From Candidatus Methanomethylophilaceae archaeon (GTDB lineage Archaea; Thermoplasmatota; Thermoplasmata; Methanomassiliicoccales; Methanomethylophilaceae): DNA of 5,390 bases. The notes beneath the pieces are model-generated. The model made no database searches. It saw only the letters and a program-made list of their open reading frames with translations, and was not told where the DNA came from. The stretch spans positions 1-5,390 of the forward strand of contig JAFZXW010000153.1 in assembly GCA_017616575.1 (NCBI GenBank). Direction: 5' to 3'. Below are positions 1 to 5,390 of the stretch, piece after piece (position 1 is the stretch's first letter; the number at the start of each line of letters is the position of its first letter). A program made the translations under genes and the position numbers.

Positions 1-639
1 CCGATCCTTGGCCGCGGACATGTCGCGGACCTCGCCGCTGACGGGATTCAGGACAAAAACGTCCTTCTTCAAGCCCAGGACGGCCGCCAACGGATGGAAA
101 TCCCCCTCTCCAAGGAAGAGGAACGCGTTCACATCGGGCAGCACGGGCTCGGCGGCGGTGCAGTTGCATCCGAGGACCTGGCCCGGATGGCATACGCGCC
201 TGTCGCCGGTCCCGACCTTGACAACCCTTCCAGAGCCCTCCAGAATGCGCTTCACTTCCGGGATCAGGCCGATGTACTGCACCGCGGCGAGAAGGCCCAC
301 CCTCTCCGGCAGGCATTTCAAAGAATCGATAACCGACGAATCAATGACTACGTCCGAACGGGACTCCACGTACAAAATGTCCGGATCGAGGCCAAGGCAC
401 GGTATCGGCGAATGGCCGTAATGGACCAGGGCGTCGGCGACCCCTTTGTAATCGAAGACGTCGCAGGCCCCGTAACACTGGTTTCCGACGATGATGAACT
501 CGGCGCCGGTCTTGTCGGAGAGAATGCCGGCGACCTCCTCGGCCCTTACCTTGAGGCCTTCGGGAAATTGAAGTGCGACGGAGGAGAACCCCCCGTCGCT
601 TATCCACTTTGCAGTGCGTTCCAGTTCGAAATCGAACAT
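1..639 (-). CDS. dph2: Dph2, diphthamide synthase step-1 enzyme (5' part, cut by left window edge)
   Basis: Archaeal Dph2 is a 4Fe-4S non-classical radical-SAM enzyme. It transfers the 3-amino-3-carboxypropyl group of S-adenosylmethionine onto a histidine of elongation factor 2, the first step of diphthamide synthesis in the cytoplasm. I translated 213 codons from the ATG at 639 to the window edge. Residues 53-60 read NQCYGACD, a family signature carrying a cluster cysteine. Residues 157-160 read GCNC, the central-domain cysteine region, and 174-184 read FLFLGEGDFHP, another typical block. The third cluster cysteine and the C-terminal domain lie beyond the edge. The start follows the rpl10e stop with no spacing, and AAGG at 646-643 can serve as a ribosome site inside the end of rpl10e, so the two genes are probably co-transcribed and translationally coupled. 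Identification is strong. What cannot be seen is whether the C-terminal part is intact. Confidence 0.93.
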   Translation of the reverse strand, partial: MFDFELERTAKWISDGGFSSVALQFPEGLKVRAEEVAGILSDKTGAEFIIVGNQCYGACDVFDYKGVADALVHYGHSPIPCLGLDPDILYVESRSDVVIDSSVIDSLKCLPERVGLLAAVQYIGLIPEVKRILEGSGRVVKVGTGDRRVCHPGQVLGCNCTAAEPVLPDVNAFLFLGEGDFHPLAAVLGLKKDVFVLNPVSGEVRDMSAAKDR

Positions 640-1158
640 TTACCTTATGAGCTCGGCACCCTTCTCCACGTCGATATAGCAGGGGGAAGGGAACTTCATG
701 GAAGCCCTCCAGAGGGCGTCCTTGGCTATCGTGGCCTTCTCGGCAGGGACGCGCACGGTCAGTATGGCCTGGTTGCGCTCGAGCCTAGCCGCGGTACCGA
801 CAGTCTTTCCGAACCCCTGACGCATTCCGCTGGACACACGGTCCGCTCCTGCGCCGGTGGCGAGCTTGTTCTCCCTGAGGACGACGTGGGGGAACGCCCT
901 GACGGTCATGTGGTAGTTGGCCGTCCCGATCTGTCCGTTGAGGACCTTGTTGGCCGCGATACGGCCGGCCTCGATGGAGATGTGCCTGACCTGGACGCGG
1001 TTCTCCACCCTGAGGGTGAGGACGACGGGGAAATCCTGCTTGAGGTTGCCCATCTCATACTGGCTCACCCTGCTCGCGGGGACTCCTCCCATGTATTCGC
1101 GGCGGGTATACGCCTGTCCTTTTATCTGCCTGTACATAGAAGCGGGCTTTCTTACCAT
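640..1158 (-). CDS. rpl10e: Large-subunit ribosomal protein L10e (uL16)
   Basis: This is the archaeal/eukaryotic L10e protein of the universal uL16 family. It binds 23S rRNA near the peptidyl-transferase centre and tRNA sites of the 50S subunit. The 172-residue product has the usual archaeal length. The N-terminal block YTRREYMGGVPASRVSQYEM is at residues 17-36. The highly conserved loop RENKLATGAGADRVSSGMRQ lies in the second half, followed by GFGKTVGTAAR. The ATG at 1158 is preceded by GGTGG (1168-1164) five bases upstream, a good match to the archaeal ribosome site, which settles the start. It is the first gene of a two-gene unit with dph2, which begins at the base right after its TAA stop. 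No odd residues or truncation were seen. Confidence 0.97.
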   Translation of the reverse strand: MVRKPASMYRQIKGQAYTRREYMGGVPASRVSQYEMGNLKQDFPVVLTLRVENRVQVRHISIEAGRIAANKVLNGQIGTANYHMTVRAFPHVVLRENKLATGAGADRVSSGMRQGFGKTVGTAARLERNQAILTVRVPAEKATIAKDALWRASMKFPSPCYIDVEKGAELIR

Positions 1159-1163
1159 TTAAA

Positions 1164-1168
1164 CCACC
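1164..1168 (-). promoter_or_regulatory. Ribosome binding site of rpl10e
   Basis: On the minus strand the sequence AAGGTGGTTTAA precedes the ATG at 1158. Its GGTGG core ends five bases before the start and fits the 3' end of archaeal 16S rRNA. It shows that this transcript has a leader, unlike the apparently leaderless plus-strand genes in the window. Confidence 0.75.
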
Positions 1169-1250
1169 TTGATCGGAATGCGTCTAGGGCAAGCGGTCAA
1201 AGATGTAGGACTGCTACCCCGGCTATATTAGGGTCTGATTGCCATCCCCG

Positions 1251-1265
1251 ATATAAGGGTTTCGT
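1251..1265 (-). promoter_or_regulatory. Candidate BRE/TATA promoter of rpl10e-dph2
   Basis: The minus strand reads CGAAACCCTTATAT: a purine-rich BRE-like CGAAAC directly before CTTATAT. With initiation about 25 bases downstream, transcription would start near 1228 and leave a leader of about 70 bases. A second core, CTAATATA (1231-1224), would start transcription near 1200 with a leader of about 42 bases, but it has a poorer BRE. Which is used cannot be told from sequence. The first resembles the rnp4 promoter in the same window. Confidence 0.5.
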
Positions 1266-1330
1266 CAAATGCGGGATTCTGCCCTATCTTTGGTAAAATG
1301 CGCCGAATACCGGGACCATCCCTCCCAACT

Positions 1331-1339
1331 GTTATTATC
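1331..1339 (+). promoter_or_regulatory. Candidate TATA element for the uncharacterised gene
   Basis: GTTATTATC is centred about 26 bases before the ATG at 1362. That is the spacing expected if transcription began at the start codon itself (leaderless). No Shine-Dalgarno-like sequence precedes 1350 or 1362, which agrees. An alternative element, GGTAAAAT near 1292-1299, would leave a leader of about 40 bases. Confidence 0.4.
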
Positions 1340-1361
1340 TGATGAATACATGCCGTCCCCG

Positions 1362-2391
1362 ATGCAGCCGTTTAATTTCAGGGTAGTCGCGGATGACGAG
1401 AGCGAGGGAATACCGATAGCCGTCGCGGGACAGACCGTCGTAGACATCCAGAACCTTCTGACGGACATCGGCAGAGACATGATCCGCGCCGAGCTGAGGC
1501 TGCAGAACGGGATCCCAAACGAAATCCTCGACAAATTCGTTCTGAAGACCGGCGGCCAATCCAAGAACGGCCTCGGCACCAAGTCCGCCGACCACGCCGA
1601 CGGCCTTATCGACGACGCGATGGCGAAACTGTGCAAGATGCTCGGCTTCTTCGGACAAGGAGGCGCCGGCGCCTGGATGGACACGGAGGTGTTCGATCCC
1701 TTCGAGCGCAGCAACGCCGCCCGCGACCTCATAGTCCTGAACGACCACCTGTCCGGTTACGTGCTGAAGTACGGCAGAGACGGGAAGGAGGACGAGTTCA
1801 GGAAGCTCAGGCGCGACAAGCTGCAGGAATATGTGAGGAAAGGCAACGCCTGCAGGGGTCTGGCGGTAGGCGCGCTGTCGTACGACCCGAAGAAAGGACG
1901 CTGGAGCTTCAGGAACTCGGGAAATACAATTCCGGTCACCTTGTCCAAGTCCGCCCCCTCGGATACCGCCCGCAGGCTGTCCGGAGACAAGGTCGTGGTG
2001 GTCCGCGGGAGCATAAGGCGCGGACAGGACGATTCCATAGTCGGGATAGACGGCATCGACGCCATCGAGGAGCTCAAGGTCGTGAACTTCCTGAGGATCA
2101 TATCCTCCGACAGGGACGTCCCCCTGCTGAACGCCGTGGCCGCGGTCCCTTCCTACGAGGCTTCCGGCAACAGATGGAACCTTAAATACGGCCCTCTCGG
2201 GATGGACATCTCCAAAGACTCGTGGGACTCCTGCGTGCAGGCGTTCCACGATTATTTCGTGTTCCTCTGGAAGACCTATGCGGAGAGCGACGCCGAGTTC
2301 ACCGGGGAAGAGAAGGAGGTCAGGGAGCTCCTGCTGTCCATGCCTTCGGCCCTTCCAGGCTCCGAACGAGGGCATCGAACCCCTTTTATAG
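1362..2391 (+). CDS. Uncharacterised protein, about 342 residues, with probable frameshift near its 3' end
   Basis: I do not recognise a named family. From the ATG at 1362 the N-terminal 60 residues contain a segment like IPIAVAGQTVVDIQNLLTDI (17-36), predicted mixed beta/alpha. Residues 60-90 are polar and may be a linker. Residues about 168-240 are beta-rich, with SGDKVVVVRGSIRR (207-220) and VGIDGIDAIEEL, suggesting a small barrel. Residues 243-325 are mixed, with an aromatic helix around 295-306 (HDYFVFLWKTY). There is no signal peptide or membrane span. Earlier ATGs at 1269 and 1350 are in frame. I prefer 1362 because the added residues look unconserved and a TATA element sits about 26 bases upstream. 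The uninterrupted frame continues to 2591 but reads as out-of-frame rnp4 there. Shifting frame at about 2352 gives a tail FQAPNEGIEPLL and a TAG at 2389-2391. The gene is divergent from rpl10e; function unknown. Confidence 0.7.
2375..2390 (+). promoter_or_regulatory. BRE/TATA promoter of the rnp4-YhbY-serS operon
   Basis: The plus strand reads CGAACCCCTTTTATA: a BRE-like purine stretch and then CTTTTATA (2383-2390), a strong archaeal TATA box. Its centre is about 33 bases before the rnp4 ATG at 2419, so the transcript would start near 2413 with almost no leader. That fits the absence of a ribosome site before rnp4. The box overlaps the proposed TAG stop (2389-2391) of the preceding gene. A very similar string precedes rpl10e on the other strand. 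Confidence 0.65.
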
Positions 2392-2418
2392 ATAGGGCGA
2401 CGTGGGCCGCCATACATC

Positions 2419-2739
2419 ATGTCGAGGAGGCACCTCTCTCAAAAGACAGCGCAGGACATCGGGGCCGCCCGCATATCCCGCCTTCTGGACCTCTCCGAGG
2501 AGGCGGTGCGCTCCGGGCGCCTGGACAGGGCACGCAGGTACGTGGACCTCGCGAGGCGCATCGGCATGAAGACCCGTGTCAAGATGCCTAAGGACAGGCG
2601 TTTCTGCAAACGCTGTCTGGTCCCGATGATGCCCGGCGTGAACTGCACCGTCAGGCTTTCGGACCACAAGGTCGTGACGACATGCGGGGCGTGCGGGGCG
2701 ATAAGCCGCGTCCCGTATCTGAAGGAGCAGAGAAGATGA
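2419..2739 (+). CDS. rnp4: RNase P protein component 4 (Rnp4 / Rpp21)
   Basis: Rnp4 (the archaeal homologue of human Rpp21) is one of the protein subunits of archaeal RNase P, which removes 5' leaders from pre-tRNAs. With Rpp29 it supports the specificity domain of the RNA. The product is 106 residues, normal for the family. Residues 1-60 form a basic helical region (LLDLSEEAVRSGRLDRARRY at 22-41). The C-terminal half has a zinc ribbon with cysteine pairs C63-x2-C66 and C89-x2-C92, and the block NCTVRL between them is typical of Rpp21. An ATG at 2419, about 6 bases after the predicted transcription start, suggests near-leaderless translation. Its TGA stop overlaps the next ATG (ATGA at 2736-2739), so the downstream gene is probably translationally coupled. 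The last part of the preceding gene's open frame overlaps it by 173 bases, which I judge an artefact of the frameshift there. Confidence 0.93.
   Translation: MSRRHLSQKTAQDIGAARISRLLDLSEEAVRSGRLDRARRYVDLARRIGMKTRVKMPKDRRFCKRCLVPMMPGVNCTVRLSDHKVVTTCGACGAISRVPYLKEQRR
2724..2727 (+). promoter_or_regulatory. Ribosome binding site of the YhbY-domain gene
   Basis: GGAG lies eight bases before the ATG at 2736, inside the last codons of rnp4. It decides the start of the YhbY-domain gene over an in-frame ATG at 2682, which lies inside rnp4 and would add 18 residues that are only out-of-frame rnp4. Confidence 0.7.
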
Positions 2740-3035
2740 CTGAGAAGGACGCGAGAAAAGAACTCATGCGGAGGGCCGTGGACCTCAGCCCCACCGTCCA
2801 CATAGGAAAGGACGGGTTGGACCAGGGGGTGTGCGAGGAGATCTCGACCCAGCTCAAGAAAAACAGGCTGATCAAGGTCAAGGTGCTGTCCAATTCCGGC
2901 GACGAGGCCAAAGACGTCGCCGATGCCGTCTCCGAAGCGACGGGTTCCGTAGTGGTGGACGTTCGCGGGGGCGTGATAGTCCTGACCGACAAGAGGACAT
3001 GGTCCTCGCTTTCGCAGAAGAAGTTCCGAGAGTGA
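2736..3035 (+). CDS. Stand-alone CRS1-YhbY (CRM) domain RNA-binding protein
   Basis: The 99-residue product is a single CRM/YhbY domain, the KH-like RNA-binding fold found in bacterial YhbY (associated with pre-50S particles) and plant splicing factors. Residues 13-27 (RAVDLSPTVHIGKDG) match the family opening. GKDG at 24-27 is the GxxG-type loop expected to contact RNA, followed by helix LDQGVCEEISTQL, strand LIKVKVL, helix DVADAVSEATG, and the closing strand GGVIVLTDKR (78-87). The length matches archaeal stand-alone members. It starts in an ATGA overlap with rnp4 and ends four bases before serS, so all three are likely one transcript. Archaeal members often sit near RNase P and ribosomal genes, so a role in tRNA or rRNA maturation is likely, but the exact RNA target is not known from the sequence. 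Confidence 0.9.
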   Translation: MTEKDARKELMRRAVDLSPTVHIGKDGLDQGVCEEISTQLKKNRLIKVKVLSNSGDEAKDVADAVSEATGSVVVDVRGGVIVLTDKRTWSSLSQKKFRE

Positions 3036-3037
3036 TC
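3032..3037 (+). promoter_or_regulatory. Ribosome binding site of serS
   Basis: GTGATC, part of the archaeal GGTGATC consensus, spans the TGA stop of the YhbY gene and lies two bases before the serS ATG at 3040. The spacing is short, so initiation may depend on ribosomes ending on the upstream gene. Confidence 0.5.
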
Positions 3038-3039
3038 TA

Positions 3040-4332
3040 ATGCTTGACATCAATGTGATAAGATCGAACCCTGAGATGATCAGGACGATGCTTCAGAACA
3101 GGAACAAAGACGTAGCCATACTGGACAGGTTCCTGGCCGCGGACGGGGAGTGGAGGAGCCTCACCGGCGAGAACAACCGCCTCAGGAAGGTCAGGAACGA
3201 GGTGTCCCTTCAGATTTCCAAGATGCCGAAAGGCGAGGGGAAGGACGCCAAGATAGCCGAGATGCGTGAGGTGTCCGACAAGATCAAGTCCAACGACGAC
3301 AGGATGGCGGAGCTGGAGGAGATCAGGCAGGACTGCGTCCTGAACATCCCCAACATCCCCCACGAGTCCGTCCCGTTAGGAAAGGACGAGAACGACAACG
3401 TCGTAGTCTACGAGGCCGGGAAGAGGAGGTCCTTCGACTTCAAGCCCAAGGAGCACTGGGAGATTGCCGAGGACCTTGGTATTATAGACTTCGAGAGGGG
3501 CGCCAAAGTCGCCGGAAGCGGATTCTACTGCCTCAAGGGCGACGGCGCCAGGCTGGAACGCGCGCTGGTCAACTACTTCCTGGACACCCACCAGGACCAG
3601 GGATACACCGAGATATTCCCGCCGGTGGTCGTGAACAAGAACGCCGTCATCGGCACGGGGCAGTACCCCAACCTGAAGGACGACATGTACTATCTCGAGA
3701 GGGACGACATGTTCCTCAACCCCACCGCCGAGGTGCCGGTGACCAACCTGCTGCAGGACGAGATACTAGACAAGTCCCAGCTCCCCATATACTACACCGC
3801 TTACCTCCCGTCGTTCAGGCGCGAGGTCGGGAAGCACGCGGACACCAAGGGGATCATCAGGGTCCACGAGTTCAACAAGGTCGAGATGGTCAACTTCGTG
3901 CTTCCCGAGAACTCCTACGCCAGGCTGGAGGAGCTCAGGAAGAACGCCGAGGACCTCATCAACGGCCTGGGGCTCCCTTACAGGGTCCTGCTGCTCTGCA
4001 CCGGCGACATGAGCTTCTCGTGCTCCAAATGCTACGACCTGGAGCTCTACGCACCCGGGAAGGACGCCTGGCTGGAGGCGTCGTCCGTCTCCAATTTCAC
4101 CGACTTCCAGGCCAGGAGGGCCAGGATAAAGTACAGGCCGGAGCCCCACCTCAAGAGCGAGTTCGTCCACACCCTCAACGGGTCCGGCCTCGCGCTCCCC
4201 AGGACCATGGTCGCGATCCTGGAGAACTACCAGAACAAGGACGGCACCATTACCGTCCCGGAGGTCCTGAGGCCTTACATGAGGGGACAGGAGACCATCG
4301 GAAGGCGCCGATCGCACCTCGAGACGGTCTAA
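3040..4332 (+). CDS. serS: Seryl-tRNA synthetase, common (bacterial-type) class II form
   Basis: This cytoplasmic enzyme activates serine with ATP and charges tRNA-Ser (and tRNA-Sec where present). The 430-residue product has the usual length. Residues 1-100 form the N-terminal coiled-coil arm that holds the long variable arm of tRNA-Ser. The catalytic domain follows, with the serine-binding TAE at 229-231, motif 2 beginning FRREVGKHADTKG (259-271) and continuing IRVHEFNKVEMV, and motif 3 GSGLALPRTMVAILENYQ (381-398) with its arginine at 388. It is the common form, not the zinc-dependent SerRS of some methanogens. Oddities are SCSKCYD at 327-333, where CTGDMSFS is followed by two extra cysteines, and SSVSNF at 348-353, where many homologues have SSCSNF. 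It is the last gene of the rnp4 operon and converges with an HD-domain gene whose open frame runs antisense beneath its 3' half. Confidence 0.97.
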   Translation: MLDINVIRSNPEMIRTMLQNRNKDVAILDRFLAADGEWRSLTGENNRLRKVRNEVSLQISKMPKGEGKDAKIAEMREVSDKIKSNDDRMAELEEIRQDCVLNIPNIPHESVPLGKDENDNVVVYEAGKRRSFDFKPKEHWEIAEDLGIIDFERGAKVAGSGFYCLKGDGARLERALVNYFLDTHQDQGYTEIFPPVVVNKNAVIGTGQYPNLKDDMYYLERDDMFLNPTAEVPVTNLLQDEILDKSQLPIYYTAYLPSFRREVGKHADTKGIIRVHEFNKVEMVNFVLPENSYARLEELRKNAEDLINGLGLPYRVLLLCTGDMSFSCSKCYDLELYAPGKDAWLEASSVSNFTDFQARRARIKYRPEPHLKSEFVHTLNGSGLALPRTMVAILENYQNKDGTITVPEVLRPYMRGQETIGRRRSHLETV

Positions 4333-4337
4333 GTCCT

Positions 4338-5390
4338 CTACCAAACCCTTTACATCGAAACCGCTTCTTCCCATCAGCTTCTCGCGGAGCTGCCTCTCGC
4401 CGACCGTGAGGGACTGGGAGGTTATCCCGTAGCGCCTCGACACCAGCGCCTCCATGTAGGCTGCCAGGAGGTCGCAGGTCTTTATCGCATATCCGTCGCG
4501 GCGGCCGAACCTCGGGTCGTCCCGGTCGGAGAACGGGTCGTACACCATGAAGCGGAACTCGTCGCGCCACTCCTGTTTGAGAAGGGGCATTATCGTGGAC
4601 TCCACCTGCTCGTGCTCGTATTCCTCCAAGATGTCCGCCAGACCGTCTATGCTCGTCTTTATTGGACTTATGACGTCCTTAGTCAGGACCTCCGGAAGGT
4701 CGTGGAACAGCGCGGTATAGAAGTCGTTGTACGCCGTCCTGTCGTCGACGCCGGCGTCCAGACCCCACAGGTACACGGAGTCGGCGACCATGAGGGAATG
4801 CCCCAGGACGGTGGTCTTCGGGACGCGGGGGGTCCTGGCCCAGCGCTGCTGGAAGCGCAGCTGCCCCACGAGGTCCAGGAAGTCGAACGCCCCTCCGGCG
4901 GCCAGGACCTCGCTCACTCCCGCCAGGTGTATGTACTGCCCAATCTGCTCCGAGATCTCCCTGCGGGTGCGGTCGATACCATACAAGGACCGGTTGGACT
5001 CGTAGATCAGGTCGAACTCCCAGCGCGTCGCCAGATAATGGGCGGCGCGGATTATGTCGTCCTCCAGGGAGCGCAGGTCTGAAGAAAGATAATCCTTGAA
5101 ACGTCCCATGAGGCCGGGATCGAACCCCGGGACTATGCGTTCGACCTCCGAAAGGACGAAGGCGTTGACCTGCTCCGCCCTCTCCGAGGTCATCTTATAG
5201 AACACCTGCGGCTTCAGGTCGGTCAGGACGGACCTCTGTATGAACGAGAACAGCGTATGCTCGATGACCTTCCTCCAGTCCACGCGGTTCCCGGCGCTCT
5301 CCTCGTGCTTCCCAAGGACCCAGGCGATGGCGGCCTTGTGGGCCTGCTTGTCCAGCTCCGTCAGATCCAAAGGGCGTATGTGGTCGTTCC
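4338..5390 (-). CDS. YfbR-like HD-domain phosphohydrolase (start outside window, C-terminal end uncertain)
   Basis: The protein has an HD metal-dependent phosphohydrolase domain most like YfbR-type 5'-nucleotidases. Numbering from the TTG at 5370, RWART (176-180) precedes H191 (GHSLMVADS), the HD pair H223-D224 sits in LFHDLPEVLTKDVISPIK (221-238), and D300 lies in KTCDLLAAY. Together these give the H...HD...D metal site. About 170 residues before the domain are helical and unassigned. No ATG occurs in frame, and the frame is open to 5390 with plausible coding (NDHIRP before the TTG), so the true start is probably just outside the window. The sensible C-terminus is near KGLVEDLDRLE (341-351), but the frame has no stop there and runs on to 3766 opposite serS. 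A one-base shift would end it at a TAG at 4340-4338. The end given here is that inferred stop. The substrate is unknown. Confidence 0.75.

Larger units (their letters stand above)
1159..1361. other. Divergent intergenic region (rpl10e / uncharacterised protein)
   Basis: These roughly 200 bases separate rpl10e (minus) from the unknown gene (plus) and are AT-richer than the genes. They hold two TATA-like cores readable on the minus strand (1221-1231 and 1251-1258) and plus-strand candidates at 1289-1299 and 1331-1339. The plus frame is open from an ATG at 1269, but residues encoded by 1269-1361 look unconserved and no ribosome site precedes any start there. I see no tRNA, terminator hairpin or small gene. 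Confidence 0.6.

Noticed and set aside
94..1296. Long plus-strand open frame of 400 residues opposite dph2 and rpl10e
   Set aside because: It is fully antisense to two confidently identified genes, has no recognisable motifs and arises from GC-rich codon bias.
1269..1361. Earlier ATG starts (1269, 1350) for the uncharacterised gene
   Set aside because: The added residues look unconserved, there is no ribosome site, and the TATA candidates place the transcript start after 1269. The 1350 start cannot be fully excluded.
1335..2420. Minus-strand open frame of 361 residues opposite the uncharacterised gene
   Set aside because: The plus strand has better coding signs (own promoter, sensible residue composition, G/C third positions). 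The minus product looks like an antisense shadow rich in V, G, L and P.
4329..4352. Terminator between the convergent serS and HD genes
   Set aside because: I could find no hairpin or clear T-run; the space between the proposed ends is only a few bases.
4343..4355. TATA-like AAACCCTTTACAT on the plus strand after serS
   Set aside because: It resembles the BRE-TATA strings elsewhere, but no plus-strand gene follows it; it lies in the 3' end of the HD gene. An antisense RNA is possible but unsupported.
5368..5370. TTG at 5370 as the true start of the HD protein
   Set aside because: The frame stays open and plausible to the window edge, no ribosome site precedes the TTG, and a start just outside the window is more likely.
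1..5390. Mobile elements, CRISPR repeats, tRNA or rRNA genes
   Set aside because: No transposase, array of direct repeats, long inverted repeats or tRNA cloverleaf could be seen on either strand.

Overview
The window looks like a GC-rich (roughly 60 % by eye) euryarchaeal chromosome segment. Several genes are archaeal markers: ribosomal protein L10e (uL16), the diphthamide enzyme Dph2, and the RNase P protein Rnp4/Rpp21 next to a stand-alone CRS1-YhbY RNA-binding protein. Promoters also look archaeal (BRE plus TATA), with leaderless or near-leaderless starts. A methanogen-related Thermoplasmatota lineage such as Methanomassiliicoccales fits the general look, but that placement is inference. 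No mobile element, CRISPR array, tRNA or rRNA was seen.

Layout: (1) 1-1158, minus strand: rpl10e followed with zero spacing (TAA directly abutting ATG) by dph2, which runs off the left edge. (2) 1159-1361: divergent intergenic region with candidate TATA boxes for both directions. (3) 1362-about 2391, plus strand: an uncharacterised protein of about 340 residues. Its 3' end appears frameshifted: the open frame runs on to 2591, deep into the next gene, while the +1 frame gives a natural-looking tail and stop at 2391. (4) 2419-4332, plus strand: a tight operon rnp4 - YhbY-domain protein - serS, with its own promoter lying across the end of the previous gene. (5) About 4338-5390, minus strand: a YfbR-like HD-domain phosphohydrolase convergent with serS. 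It is open at the right edge and has no in-frame stop where the protein should end, so its frame runs antisense into serS to 3766.

The shared theme is translation. L10e is a large-subunit protein, Dph2 starts diphthamide formation on elongation factor 2, Rnp4 helps mature tRNA 5' ends, the YhbY protein probably binds structured RNA, and SerRS charges tRNA-Ser. The unknown protein and the HD protein are the two non-translation neighbours. Both have 3'-end frame anomalies consistent with single-base indels, which could be sequencing errors or genuine decay. I did not find a convincing new multi-gene system here; the best candidate for something undescribed is the unknown protein at 1362-2391.
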